64,000 nt of DNA from Syntrophales bacterium (GTDB lineage: Bacteria > Desulfobacterota > Syntrophia > Syntrophales > UBA2210), in contig JALNXD010000003.1 in NCBI GenBank assembly GCA_023230565.1, positions 1-64,000 on the forward strand. Reading direction: 5' to 3'. A program made the translations under genes and the position numbers. Position 1 is the first letter of the stretch, and the number at the start of each line of letters is the position of its first letter. Positions 26,775 through 36,008 of the stretch are shown piece by piece. Under the pieces are notes generated by a model, which worked only from the letters and a program-made list of their open reading frames with translations, was not told the origin of the DNA and did not search any database.

Positions 26775-27206
26775 ATGTCTTTCAATGTCCTTATTGTGGA
26801 TGATTCAAGTTCCATGAGGGCCGTTATCAAGAAGGTCGTTTCCATGTCCGGCTTTGAAATGGATAACTGTTTCGAAGCGGAAAGCGGGAGCGAAGCTCTT
26901 GCCGTTATGTCCGAACGGTGGGTTGATCTGGTGATTTCCGATATCAACATGCCTCATATGAACGGTATAGAAATGCTGTGCCGCATGAAGACGGATGATC
27001 TTCTCAGAGCTATTCCCGTTGTGATCGTATCTACCGAGGGAAACGAAGAACGGATAAGAGAGGCTTTTGACTGTGGAGCGGGGGGGTTTTTAAAGAAACC
27101 TTTTCTTCCGGAGGAATGCCGGAGCATACTTTACAAGGTAATGGGTGTCGAGGAGGATGGCTGCTATGGCTCGGATGATGAAGATGCTGGAGAATTCGAT
27201 TTCTGA
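26775..27206 (+). CDS. CheY-like response regulator
   Basis: A 143-residue single receiver domain with acidic DD at 9-10, phospho-acceptor Asp56 (LVISDINMP), Thr/Ser in VVIVSTEG and Lys in GFLKKPF. An acidic C-terminal tail of about 20 residues follows. The end overlaps the CheX-like gene by 41 bases in another frame. One of two CheY-like proteins in the cluster, so which one binds the motor is open. Confidence 0.9.
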   Translation: MSFNVLIVDDSSSMRAVIKKVVSMSGFEMDNCFEAESGSEALAVMSERWVDLVISDINMPHMNGIEMLCRMKTDDLLRAIPVVIVSTEGNEERIREAFDCGAGGFLKKPFLPEECRSILYKVMGVEEDGCYGSDDEDAGEFDF

Positions 27207-27654
27207 AGTATTTGAAAAAATGTTCTTCATTCTGCTTTTACCCGATACTGCCGCCGGCAGTGCCGGGGAATATGAAAGGGCATCGGTTATTCATTTCAAC
27301 GGATTTGAAAGTGGGTGTGTGAAGCTTTCCGTTTCAAATACGATTCTGGAGGTTATGGTTCACAATATGCTCAATATCTGTGAAGAGGATGTTTCGGAAG
27401 AAGAAAAAGAGGACTGCATAAAAGAGGCGGTAAACATGGTCTGCGGGAACTTCCTTGCCGCTTTTGATAAAGATTCATTGTTTGAATTATCGATTCCAGA
27501 ATGCGGGCCTCATGATGATTTTGAACCCTTCGGCTACCGGGCTGCGGGAAAGCGTTTTTTTATCTGTGACGATATCCGGGCGAGGATAGCCGTTGAACTC
27601 TTTTTGCGCGATAAAGATCCAGGGATTCAGGTCGTACGGCATCTTTCCCGATGA
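27166..27654 (+). CDS. CheX-like chemotaxis phosphatase
   Basis: A 162-residue protein with the CheX/CheC active-site pattern ExxN (Glu87 and Asn90 in IKEAVNMVCGNF). CheX enzymes dephosphorylate CheY-P. The gene overlaps the preceding cheY, suggesting the two act as a pair. The start at 27166 is chosen for its AGGAGG site nine bases upstream. Other in-frame starts (27145, 27157) have poor spacing. Overall similarity to CheX is weak outside the motif. Confidence 0.72.
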   Translation: MARMMKMLENSISEVFEKMFFILLLPDTAAGSAGEYERASVIHFNGFESGCVKLSVSNTILEVMVHNMLNICEEDVSEEEKEDCIKEAVNMVCGNFLAAFDKDSLFELSIPECGPHDDFEPFGYRAAGKRFFICDDIRARIAVELFLRDKDPGIQVVRHLSR

Positions 27655-27682
27655 TGTTTTATCCATTGTGCAGGAGCGCATG

Positions 27683-28720
27683 ATGAAAATAATAAAAGTT
27701 CTTATCATAGATGATTCGGCCATAGTGAGAAAAATCCTGTCGCAGGAGCTTTCAAGATTCCCCGATATAGAAGTGGTCGGAACTGCGCCTAATCCGTTCG
27801 TGGGCAGAGACAAAATTCTCCAGCTTCTCCCCGATGTGGTTACACTCGACATTGAAATGCCGCGGATGGATGGATTGACATTTCTCCGGAAGCTCATGAA
27901 ATATTACCCCCTGCCGGTCATTGTAGTAAGCGCTTTAACACAAAAAGGGGGAACCATGACTATTGAAGCGTTTGAAATCGGTGCAGTGGAAGTAGTTCCG
28001 AAACCTGGGGGTTCCTATCACGTGGGAGACTTAAGCGAAGAACTAGCAAAAAAAATCAGGACGGCTTCAAAAGCAAATCTGAAAGCGATCAGAAGCATGG
28101 CCTTTCCGGAAGTTGAAATGCTTGTTGAAATGGAAGCTCTTGAGAGGACCTCTCATAAAGTAATCGCTATCGGAGCATCAACCGGAGGGACCGAGGCTCT
28201 GAAAAGGATTTTGTCGAAAATGCCTGCGGATGCGCCGGGAATTGTTGTTGTCCAGCATATGCCGGCAAATTTTACGACGGCGTTTGCCAGGAGGCTCGAC
28301 AGCATATGTGCGATGAAGGTATCAGAGGCCAGGGATAACGACTCTGTAACTCCTGGAACGGTACTTGTCGCACCCGGAAATTATCATATGGTCTTCAGGA
28401 GAAGCGGAGCACGATATTATGTGGAAGTGAAAAGCGGGCCGATGGTTAATCACCAGAGGCCTTCTGTCGACATTCTCTTCAAATCGACTGCCCGCTATGC
28501 TGGTTCCAATTCCATAGGAGTGATTCTTACGGGTATGGGAGCAGATGGCGCAGCGGGGCTGCTGGAAATGAGATTGGCCGGTGCTCAGACGGTAGCTCAG
28601 GATGAGCAGAGCTGCGTTGTCTATGGAATGCCGAAGGAAGCAATGAAAATAGGGGCTGCAGAAAGGGAAATTTCACTTTCCCGCATGGCTGAAGAAATAG
28701 TAAGGATGGCATCGAAATGA
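27683..28720 (+). CDS. cheB: Chemotaxis glutamate methylesterase CheB
   Basis: A 345-residue response-regulator enzyme. The receiver domain has LIIDDSAIVRKIL and the phospho-acceptor Asp in VVTLDIEMPRMDG. The esterase domain carries the catalytic Ser in AIGASTGG, His in VVQHMP and Asp in GMGADGAAGL. It removes methyl groups from receptors. Start 27683 is preferred for its AGGAG site six bases upstream. Its stop overlaps the cheA ATG. Confidence 0.95.
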   Translation: MKIIKVLIIDDSAIVRKILSQELSRFPDIEVVGTAPNPFVGRDKILQLLPDVVTLDIEMPRMDGLTFLRKLMKYYPLPVIVVSALTQKGGTMTIEAFEIGAVEVVPKPGGSYHVGDLSEELAKKIRTASKANLKAIRSMAFPEVEMLVEMEALERTSHKVIAIGASTGGTEALKRILSKMPADAPGIVVVQHMPANFTTAFARRLDSICAMKVSEARDNDSVTPGTVLVAPGNYHMVFRRSGARYYVEVKSGPMVNHQRPSVDILFKSTARYAGSNSIGVILTGMGADGAAGLLEMRLAGAQTVAQDEQSCVVYGMPKEAMKIGAAEREISLSRMAEEIVRMASK

Positions 28721-30924
28721 ATTCTGATAATGTTATCGAAAATATAAATAAAATCACATCAGATTTCCTCCTGCTCGATACATTATCCATTGAAATCCGG
28801 ATGGCAGGAAAGTTTCTCAATTCACTCGAAGAGATTATAGCACTGGACAAAGACCCAGTATTGAAGGATCTTTCGCGTGTGGCAAAAGGAATAAGTGTTA
28901 TGCTCGAGAATATGATTCTTGAACGCCTTACCCCCGGCGAAGCATATGAGGCATTTGAAAAGGGAATATCGGTAATGCAGGATATGAGCGAAGATATTCT
29001 TGCAACAGGTGTGTGCAGAATACCTGCTGATCAATATCTCGGTGCTCTTTCTCCGTTCATCGATGCCCCCCCGGAAGATGAAAAGAGGGGGGAGGGTATC
29101 CAGGAGACGCATGAAAGCGAGATTCCTTCGAAAGAGGAGAAAGCGGAATTCAAGATTCAAGACGAGTCATTGATGAAAGACTTCATCACTGAGGGACTCG
29201 AATACATAGGAGAGATTGAAATCAATATACTTAATCTGGAGCAGAATCCTGATAACAAAGAATACATTAATGCCGTTTTCAGGCCGTTCCATTCAATTAA
29301 AGGCGTTGCCGGGTTCCTTGATCTTAAAGAGATAAGGGATCTGTCGCACGACCTTGAAACTCTTCTCGATCGTGCGAGGAATAATGAAATAAATGTCAAT
29401 CCGGACCTTATTGATGTTGTCCTGGAGGGAGCTGATTTACTTAAAGAAATGATCGGAAGTTTAAATGATGTAATTGAAGGCGTCCGTTCTGAACCGGCTA
29501 TTGTCAATAATTCTGAATTAAGGAAAAAAATTGCGTCATTCAGTGAAGAACCCCTGAAGGAAGAAAAGGGTGTGAAGAAGCTGGGGACAATTCTTGTAGA
29601 GGACGGAGTCATTACGACAGAAATATTGGAGAAAAGTTTACAGAAACGGACGGGAACTTCGAAAAAGATAGGCGAAACGCTTATAGAAGAAGGCCGGGCA
29701 AATTCCAAGCAGGTTTTAAATGCATTGAGGAAGCAGTCGAGGCAGATCGCTGATACAAATACGATTCGGGTGGATGTGAAAAAACTTGATGATTTCGTCG
29801 ATATGATCGGCGAACTTGTCATTACCCACTCAATGATAAAACAGAACATTATGCTGCTGAAAAGCGATGACAGAAAACTGATGAGTGATATTTCACAGCT
29901 TTCCGGCATTACTTCAGAGTTGCAGAGAACATCGACCAGTCTGCGTATGGTGCCGATACGGCAGACGTTTCAAAGGATGGCGCGTCTTGCAAGAGATCTC
30001 GCGAGAAATGCGGGCAAGGATCTTGAAATCCAGATGGTGGGCGAAGATACGGAAATCGACCGCAATATGGTCGAGGAAATTTATAATCCACTCGTTCACA
30101 TGGTGAGAAATGCGGTAGATCACGGTCTGGAGTCCAGTGAGATGCGTATCGAAACGGGTAAGCCGGCCAGAGGATTGCTGCGCCTGAAAGCCTTTCATAA
30201 AGGGGGGAGCATTATTATTGAAATATCAGATGACGGAGGTGGTTTATGCAAAGAGAAGATTCTCGGAAAGGCTCGGGATAAAGGGCTCATAAGTGGTGAA
30301 GATGAATTTTCTGATCAGGAAATATACAGGCTGCTCTTTCTACCGGGTTTTTCTACAGCGGAAGCGGTGACCGATGTTTCAGGCAGAGGGGTGGGAATGG
30401 ATGTCGTCAAACAGACTGTTGATACACTGCGCGGGAAAATCGAGATAAAGAGCATTGAGGGAGAAGGTACGACGTTCACAATATTTTTCCCGCTTACAAT
30501 GGCCATTATAGACGGCATGATCGTAAGAGTAGGCAGTGAAAAATATATCATTCCCACGACAGCCATACGGCGTTTGTTAAGGCCTTCGAAGGAGAACTAC
30601 ACCCGTGTTGTAGGAAAGGGAGAAATGCTCAATGTGATGGGGGATCTTATGCCGTTGCTCAGGCTTCACGACGTATTCGAAGTTACTCCCATGTACCGCA
30701 ATCCGTGGGATGCCCTGGTGGTGGTTGTGGATGCGGGGAATCGGTCGAAATGCGTTCTTGTGGACGAGGTACTCGAAAAGGGCGAAGTAGTTATTAAATC
30801 TTTAGGAGGAGATTTCAAGAACGTAAAAGGAACGTCAGGCGGCGCCATTCTCGGTGATGGAAATGTTGGACTGATTATTGATCCTGAGGGTCTATTCGAA
30901 CTGGGTGAAGGACAGATATTATAA
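28717..30924 (+). CDS. cheA: Chemotaxis histidine kinase CheA, unusual domain layout
   Basis: A 735-residue kinase. It begins with an extra helical region of about 110 residues and a charged linker. The HPt domain (about 152-255) has phospho-accepting His192 in FHSIKGVAGF. Residues 287-340 (KKLGTILVEDGVITTEILEK) resemble a GspE/MshE N-terminal-type helical module, not usual in CheA. Then follow the dimerisation helices, the HATPase domain with N-box HMVRNAVDHG (461-470), DDGGG and GRGVGMDVV, and the CheW-like domain. A typical P2 CheY-binding domain is not evident. The start overlaps cheB (ATGA). Confidence 0.94.
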   Translation: MNSDNVIENINKITSDFLLLDTLSIEIRMAGKFLNSLEEIIALDKDPVLKDLSRVAKGISVMLENMILERLTPGEAYEAFEKGISVMQDMSEDILATGVCRIPADQYLGALSPFIDAPPEDEKRGEGIQETHESEIPSKEEKAEFKIQDESLMKDFITEGLEYIGEIEINILNLEQNPDNKEYINAVFRPFHSIKGVAGFLDLKEIRDLSHDLETLLDRARNNEINVNPDLIDVVLEGADLLKEMIGSLNDVIEGVRSEPAIVNNSELRKKIASFSEEPLKEEKGVKKLGTILVEDGVITTEILEKSLQKRTGTSKKIGETLIEEGRANSKQVLNALRKQSRQIADTNTIRVDVKKLDDFVDMIGELVITHSMIKQNIMLLKSDDRKLMSDISQLSGITSELQRTSTSLRMVPIRQTFQRMARLARDLARNAGKDLEIQMVGEDTEIDRNMVEEIYNPLVHMVRNAVDHGLESSEMRIETGKPARGLLRLKAFHKGGSIIIEISDDGGGLCKEKILGKARDKGLISGEDEFSDQEIYRLLFLPGFSTAEAVTDVSGRGVGMDVVKQTVDTLRGKIEIKSIEGEGTTFTIFFPLTMAIIDGMIVRVGSEKYIIPTTAIRRLLRPSKENYTRVVGKGEMLNVMGDLMPLLRLHDVFEVTPMYRNPWDALVVVVDAGNRSKCVLVDEVLEKGEVVIKSLGGDFKNVKGTSGGAILGDGNVGLIIDPEGLFELGEGQIL

Positions 30925-30976
30925 TTATTTTCACGAGCAACTCGCAGCACACAGCGATTTGGCCAGGAGATTAAAA

Positions 30977-31360
30977 ATGAATAATGACAGTAAGATATTG
31001 ATTGTGGATGATTTTGCGACCATGAGAAAAGTTATCAGGAATCTGCTTAAGCAGATCGGGTACGAAAATATCGTTGAAGCTGAAGACGGTGTAATGGCGC
31101 TTGCGGAACTCAGAAATCAGAAAATTGAATTCGTTATTTCAGACTGGAATATGCCTAATATGACAGGTCTGGAACTCTTGAGGGAGGTACGGGCAGACAG
31201 CAACCTGTGCAAAACTCCGTTTCTTATGATTACAGCGGAATCCCTTAAAGAAAATGTCGTGGAGGCGGTAAAAGCCGGAGTGGATAATTATATTGTAAAG
31301 CCTTTTACAGCGGAGATATTAAACGAAAAAATTGGAAAAATAGTAGCGAAATACCAGTAA
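30977..31360 (+). CDS. cheY: CheY, chemotaxis response regulator
   Basis: A 127-residue single receiver domain close to classical CheY: ILIVDDFATMRKVIRNLLKQ, Asp56 in FVISDWNMPNMTG, Thr in LMITAES and Lys in NYIVKPFT. The DWNMP motif is characteristic of motor-binding CheY. Start 30977 has a CAGGAGA site. The gene follows cheA and precedes cheX. Confidence 0.94.
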   Translation: MNNDSKILIVDDFATMRKVIRNLLKQIGYENIVEAEDGVMALAELRNQKIEFVISDWNMPNMTGLELLREVRADSNLCKTPFLMITAESLKENVVEAVKAGVDNYIVKPFTAEILNEKIGKIVAKYQ

Positions 31361-31389
31361 CGCTGCTGTAATTCAGAATCGAGGTATGC

Positions 31390-31860
31390 ATGGACGTTCA
31401 ATTCATAAATCCTTTTCTTGAAGGAACAATAAATGTGGTAAAAACTATGGCGTTTGTGGAACCCAAACCGGGGAAACCGTTTTTGAAAAACGGCGATTAT
31501 GCGAAGGGTGATATCTCCGGTATCATTGGTCTTGCCGGTTCCGTAAGGGGATCGTTTGCTCTGAGTTTCAGCGAGAGCTGCATATTACGGCTCGTATCAA
31601 ATATGCTGGGTGAAGAAATTGAGTGCATAAACGCAGATATAAAAGATGCTGTCGGAGAGATTACAAATATGGTCTCCGGTGCCGCAAGACAAAAGCTGGA
31701 TCTGGTTGGAATCAGCCTGACCGCCGCTTTGCCTACCGTAGTCACCGGAAGTGGTCACACGATCGTTCATCTCCTGGGAGGCCCAAGCCTCGTAATTCCT
31801 TTCGAAACCGATTACGGTCCATTTGTTGCGGATGTATGCATAGGGAAACCGCAGAATTAA
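31390..31860 (+). CDS. cheX: CheY-P phosphatase CheX
   Basis: A 156-residue protein with clear CheX features: a start typical of the family (INPFLEGTINVVKTMAFVEP), GLAGSVRGSFALSFSE and the active-site ExxN (Glu90, Asn93) in AVGEITNMVSG. It hydrolyses phospho-CheY to end the signal. It directly follows cheY and is the second CheX-type gene in the cluster. Confidence 0.92.
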   Translation: MDVQFINPFLEGTINVVKTMAFVEPKPGKPFLKNGDYAKGDISGIIGLAGSVRGSFALSFSESCILRLVSNMLGEEIECINADIKDAVGEITNMVSGAARQKLDLVGISLTAALPTVVTGSGHTIVHLLGGPSLVIPFETDYGPFVADVCIGKPQN

Positions 31861-31920
31861 TCATGTTCGGTGTCTTTGCATACGGTGGTTGAGCAGTAAG
31901 GTTGTCTCGATTTATTGAGT

Positions 31921-32310
31921 TCACCGGTGCCGCGATTTCCATCGGGCGATTTTTTCGAACCCGTCCTCAACGGCCTTTTCTATTGAAGCCGAAGAAACGG
32001 GTTTGCTGAAAAAATCATCAAACCCGGCTTCGCGGCATTCTTCAATTTCGAAAAGGCCCGACCAGCCGGTCATCGCATAAATTACAGAGAGCGGTTTTTG
32101 ATTCCTGATTTTACGGCATAATTCTATACCATTCATCCCGAAGAGTTTAAGGTCCAGAAAGATTACGTTGATATCTTCTCTTTCGAGAACCGAAAGAGCA
32201 TCATCTGCATTTTCCGACGTATGTACCGTACAGCCGGAACCAGCCAGGGTATCTTCAAAGAAATTCCTTATTGACAATTCATCATCTACAACGAGAACGG
32301 CACATTTCAT
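31921..32310 (-). CDS. Stand-alone response-regulator receiver
   Basis: A 129-residue receiver domain with DD at 9-10, phospho-acceptor Asp53 (VIFLDLKLFGMNG), Thr in YAMTGW and Lys in FFSKPVS, without an output domain. It lies on the minus strand between the chemotaxis cluster and the HDOD gene. Start 32310 has a GCAGGA site. Kinase partner unknown; the hybrid kinase at 33849 and CheA are candidates by proximity only. Confidence 0.88.
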   Translation of the reverse strand: MKCAVLVVDDELSIRNFFEDTLAGSGCTVHTSENADDALSVLEREDINVIFLDLKLFGMNGIELCRKIRNQKPLSVIYAMTGWSGLFEIEECREAGFDDFFSKPVSSASIEKAVEDGFEKIARWKSRHR

Positions 32311-32352
32311 CGACAGTCCTGCTCCTTTCACTGTTCATGGATTCGTAAAGAG

Positions 32353-32389
32353 CTCCCCGTGCCGGCGTGGCCGGCATACGGAGTTTTTT
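32353..32389 (+). terminator. Rho-independent terminator reading plus
   Basis: A 14-bp stem with few mismatches (CTCCCCGTGCCGGC with GCCGGCATACGGAG), a GTG loop, and TTTTTT on the plus strand. The nearest plus-strand gene is cheX, ending about 490 bases earlier, so the chemotaxis transcript may run antisense through the receiver gene before ending here. Confidence 0.72.
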
Positions 32390-32471
32390 ACGTGGACATC
32401 AATTTTTTGAAAATTACCATACTGTGCGTGAAATTCCCAGGCAAGTAATAGCTGAACGGTTCAAAAAAAGC

Positions 32472-32499
32472 TAAAGTATTCGGGACCGGATGACGATAA
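32472..32499 (+). promoter_or_regulatory. Sigma28 promoter for the HDOD gene
   Basis: TAAAG, exactly 15 bases, then GACGATAA: full match at the -35 core and seven of eight -10 positions. Transcription would start near 32506, about 127 bases before the ATG. Confidence 0.8.
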
Positions 32500-32632
32500 A
32501 ACAGCAGAGGGAAGTAATGGCATGTATGGTCAGCAGAATAAGCGGGCTGTGCATCGTTTACTTTAAAATTACATATGCCTGCTGCGCGTGATCCTTCATT
32601 GCCGCGGCGAAGATTACATATGGTAGGACGCA

Positions 32633-33895
32633 ATGGGTCTTGTTAAACTTGCCGACCTTGAACCCGGGATGACATTGACTGCGGATGTGAGAAATCATGA
32701 CGGCAGATTTCTCTTGTCATCCGGAACAATCTTGGCAGAAAAGCATATCAGAATCTTTAAGGCATGGGGCATCATCGAGGCGGAAGCGGATGGGATACGT
32801 TCCGAGAAAATTAGCCGGGCAGAGCACTGCGGCCCGGGAGATCTGGAATTCATAAGAGCTTCGGCCGATGATTTCTTTTTTAGAAATGATTTGCAACACC
32901 CGGTTATCAAGGAATTGAAAAAAATCCATATTGAAAGGAAAATAGCACGTACAAATCGGAAAGCAAAAAAAATCGTGTCAGATAGTCATCCCGCAATGAA
33001 ATGTCCCTGCGAGGTGAGAAGAGAAGATGCAGCCCTCCGTAGTGAAAATTCCAATTTTATCGAAGATGACGTAAGATTGCCTACTCTTCCGGAAATATTC
33101 AGTAAAATCAATGAAATAATTGCGAACCCGAAAAGCTCGGCCCTTGAAATAGCGGATGTCATCAGTAAAGATACCGCTCTTGCCGCACGGCTTCTCACTA
33201 TTGTAAATAGTGCTTTTTACGGCTTTCCTGTGAAGATAGATACGATCTCCAGAGCCGTAGTGATAGTGGGGACAAAGCAACTTACAACTCTTGCCTATGG
33301 TGTAACCATAATGAAAATGTTTCAGCATATAAGTGCTGATTACATAGATACGGAATCATTCTGGAAACACAGCCTTGCCTGCGGTATCGCTTCCCGGGTA
33401 ATTGCCGGATACAAGGATATCCGGAACACTGAGAGGCTCTTTGTGGCCGGCCTTTTGCATGATATAGGGCGGCTTGCCTTGTACAGTTACAGGCCTTCTC
33501 ACATGATTCGAGCAATAAAAAAGGCAAAGGAAAAATCTCTTTTTCTGCACGAAACCGAGCTCGAAGAATTAGGCATTGATCATTGCGAAGCAGGAGGCAT
33601 GCTTGCAAAAAAATGGAGGCTTCCCTCCATGCTTGAAGATACGATGCAATTTCATCATTTTCCGGTAAAATCCTGTAACCGTTTGGAATCTTCGATTGTG
33701 CACATAGCAAATATAATAACCAATGCTGCTGAAATTGGATCAAGCGGTGAAATGCTGATGCCGGTTCTCGATTTTGCTTCGTGGGACTTGCTGGGACTCT
33801 CGAAAAATATATTAACTCCGATAATCGAACAGATAGACAGGCAGATACATGAGATCATGGCATTCTTCCTTCCCGATTTGCGAGCAGAACAATGA
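32633..33895 (+). CDS. HDOD-domain signalling protein
   Basis: A 420-residue protein. The first ~60 residues resemble the DUF3391-like N-terminal segment of some HD-GYP proteins (LADLEPGMTLTADVRNHDGR). Residues ~145-350 form the HDOD domain (LPTLPEIFSKINEIIANPKS; ARLLTIVNSAFYGFPVKIDT). It retains an HD pair in LLHDIGRLAL but lacks the GYP motif, so c-di-GMP hydrolysis is not expected. HDOD proteins act as poorly understood signalling adaptors. The sigma28 motif upstream puts it in the motility regulon. It overlaps the next gene by 47 bases. Confidence 0.88.
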   Translation: MGLVKLADLEPGMTLTADVRNHDGRFLLSSGTILAEKHIRIFKAWGIIEAEADGIRSEKISRAEHCGPGDLEFIRASADDFFFRNDLQHPVIKELKKIHIERKIARTNRKAKKIVSDSHPAMKCPCEVRREDAALRSENSNFIEDDVRLPTLPEIFSKINEIIANPKSSALEIADVISKDTALAARLLTIVNSAFYGFPVKIDTISRAVVIVGTKQLTTLAYGVTIMKMFQHISADYIDTESFWKHSLACGIASRVIAGYKDIRNTERLFVAGLLHDIGRLALYSYRPSHMIRAIKKAKEKSLFLHETELEELGIDHCEAGGMLAKKWRLPSMLEDTMQFHHFPVKSCNRLESSIVHIANIITNAAEIGSSGEMLMPVLDFASWDLLGLSKNILTPIIEQIDRQIHEIMAFFLPDLRAEQ

Positions 33896-35990
33896 TTCTC
33901 TGCTTCGCTATTATGAGCGAAGGGTACAACACCTGGAGGATGTACACCTTTTTACAACAGATGCTCTCGAAATGGCAGCATCTCTTGGTGATTTTCAAAA
34001 AAGTATCAATGGGCTCCGGGATGTAACTCTTATTCTCGAGGAAACGCACTCCAAGATAGCAAGCCTGATTCCTTTTCAAATAATGACATTTTATCTGGTA
34101 AATGAAGAAGATAATGATTTCATCCATGCGCGAACCACGCCATCCTGTTTTGCCGATTATATGATAAAGGAAATCGAAAAACTTATAGAGAAAGGAATAT
34201 TCGCCTTCTCTCTGCGTGAAAAGCGGCCTACCAGAATTTCATCATCGAACAGGAAAAAACAGTTTATACTGCATGCGCTTTCAACACGATCCAGAATCAG
34301 AGGCATGTTTATCGGCCTTGTTGAAGAGAAGTCCGGTGTTACGGAAGCAAGCCTTTCGCTTTTGTCGATCATTCTTCTCAATAGTGCAAACGCGATTGAA
34401 AGTTTTCACCTTTACACGATGATCAGACAAGTGAAAGAAACTCTGCAAAAAAAAGAAACCTACAAAGTTCTTTTCGAAGCCGCTCCTGACGGTGTGGAAG
34501 TCCTTGATGCCTGGGGGCACATTATCGATATAAACGAAACCCAGAAAGCGCTTCTCGGCTATGAGCGAAATGAAATTGTGGCAAAACATACTACTGATTT
34601 TTTTTCAGGAATATGCAGTGCATCTTTCAAAAAATGCGCATCGTTATTGAGGGAAAAAGGATTTTGTGAAGGGGAAATAGAATTAATTTCAAAAGATGGA
34701 AGCCCGGTTCCTGTATGGAGGAAAGAAAAAGCTATTTATGGCAGTGACGGGAAAATTGCAGGTTCAGTTGTATACAATAGAGACCTGACCCAACTTAAGA
34801 AGATGGAAAAGGCAAGAAGAAGCCTTGAAGAACAGCTTCAGAGGGCTAAAAAAATGGAGGCTTTCGGCCTTATGGCAGGAGGTGTGGCTCACGATCTCAA
34901 CAGCGTTCTCAGCGGCATTATGAATTATCCCGAGCTTCTGCTGGCACAGGTTTCCCCGAACGACCCGATGAGGAAACATTTGCGTGCGATACAAAAATGC
35001 GGCGAGAAAGCAGCTGCCATAGTTCAGGATCTTCTGGTACTTGCAAGAAGAAAAACGGCCGACCATGAAGCAGTTGACATAAATCGAGTCATTTTTGAGT
35101 ATCTGGAAAGTCCTGAATACTGCGGACTAATAAAGCGCCATCCACATGTTTCTGTAACAACGGATCTTATCAAGACAATAAGTCCGGTAAAGGGATCAGC
35201 GCTGCAGTTATCCAAAGTAGTAATGAATCTTGTTACAAATGCGGTAGAAGCAGTTTCAGGAAAAGGGGAAGTGCTGCTCAAAACGGAGAATAGACTTGTA
35301 AAAGAGTCGCATGGACGATTTGAAGAAATCGCAGAGGGTGAATATGTACTTTTTATAATCGCTGATAGCGGGATGGGGATCGATGCTGATGACAGTGAGA
35401 GAATATTCGAACCCTTTTTTACCAAAAAGAAAATGGGAAGAAGCGGAACAGGTCTCGGAATGACCATTGTCTGGGGAGCGGTGAAAGATCATGGTGGATA
35501 CATAGATATGGAAAGCCGCAAGGGGGAAGGAACGACGTTTACCGTCTACTTGCCTGCAGACGTATGTGCAAAAAGGGAATATGAAACGGTACCTGTCGAT
35601 CCAGTGAGGCGTAATTACAGAGGAAAAGGCGAAACGATACTTGTTGTGGACGATGATGAGAATCAGCGGGAGGTAATGACCTCTCTTCTTGATGTAATGA
35701 ATTACAAAGTGATTGCAGTGCCAAGCGGAGAAGCGGCACTAGAATATCTGAAGATGCATTCGGCAGACCTGGTGCTGCTTGATATGATTATGGGAAGCGG
35801 GATGGATGGCCTCGAAACATATCGAGGAATTGCAAGACGCAGGCCTTTTCAAAAAACAGTAATCGTAAGCGGCTATTCCGATACAGAGCGAATCAGGGAG
35901 GCGCAGAAGCTCGGTGCCGGTCCTTACATACGCAAGCCATGCAAACTGGAGGTGCTCAGTAAAACGGTCAGAGAAGAACTGGACAAATGA
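33849..35990 (+). CDS. Hybrid sensor histidine kinase with C-terminal receiver
   Basis: A 713-residue cytoplasmic kinase with no membrane helix. Residues ~45-190 look GAF-like. A PAS domain follows at about 200-315 (VLFEAAPDGVEVLDAWGHII). The HisKA H-box has His348 (GGVAHDLNSVLSGI). The HATPase domain shows VVMNLVTNAVEAV, ADSGMGI, the F-box IFEPFFTKK and GTGLGM. The receiver (about 590-713) has VVDDDENQREVMT and Asp in LVLLDMIMGSGMDG. The start overlaps the HDOD gene, suggesting coupling. It could feed the sigma54 activator at 39162 or the lone receiver at 31921; neither is shown. Confidence 0.9.
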   Translation: MRSWHSSFPICEQNNDSLLRYYERRVQHLEDVHLFTTDALEMAASLGDFQKSINGLRDVTLILEETHSKIASLIPFQIMTFYLVNEEDNDFIHARTTPSCFADYMIKEIEKLIEKGIFAFSLREKRPTRISSSNRKKQFILHALSTRSRIRGMFIGLVEEKSGVTEASLSLLSIILLNSANAIESFHLYTMIRQVKETLQKKETYKVLFEAAPDGVEVLDAWGHIIDINETQKALLGYERNEIVAKHTTDFFSGICSASFKKCASLLREKGFCEGEIELISKDGSPVPVWRKEKAIYGSDGKIAGSVVYNRDLTQLKKMEKARRSLEEQLQRAKKMEAFGLMAGGVAHDLNSVLSGIMNYPELLLAQVSPNDPMRKHLRAIQKCGEKAAAIVQDLLVLARRKTADHEAVDINRVIFEYLESPEYCGLIKRHPHVSVTTDLIKTISPVKGSALQLSKVVMNLVTNAVEAVSGKGEVLLKTENRLVKESHGRFEEIAEGEYVLFIIADSGMGIDADDSERIFEPFFTKKKMGRSGTGLGMTIVWGAVKDHGGYIDMESRKGEGTTFTVYLPADVCAKREYETVPVDPVRRNYRGKGETILVVDDDENQREVMTSLLDVMNYKVIAVPSGEAALEYLKMHSADLVLLDMIMGSGMDGLETYRGIARRRPFQKTVIVSGYSDTERIREAQKLGAGPYIRKPCKLEVLSKTVREELDK

Positions 35991-36008
35991 CTTTTTGCGT
36001 TCCCCTTG

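Larger units (their letters stand above)
32311..32632. promoter_or_regulatory. Intergenic region between the receiver gene and the HDOD gene
   Basis: This 322-base divergent region holds a plus-strand terminator hairpin (32353-32389) and the sigma28 promoter of the HDOD gene (32472-32499). No credible small gene was found; an 81-codon minus-strand frame lacks a ribosome binding site. Confidence 0.55.

Noticed and set aside
29157..29909. 250-codon minus-strand frame opposite cheA
   Set aside because: Its composition (Ser/Phe/Ile-rich) is that expected from the reverse strand of a helical, charged protein. No family is recognisable.
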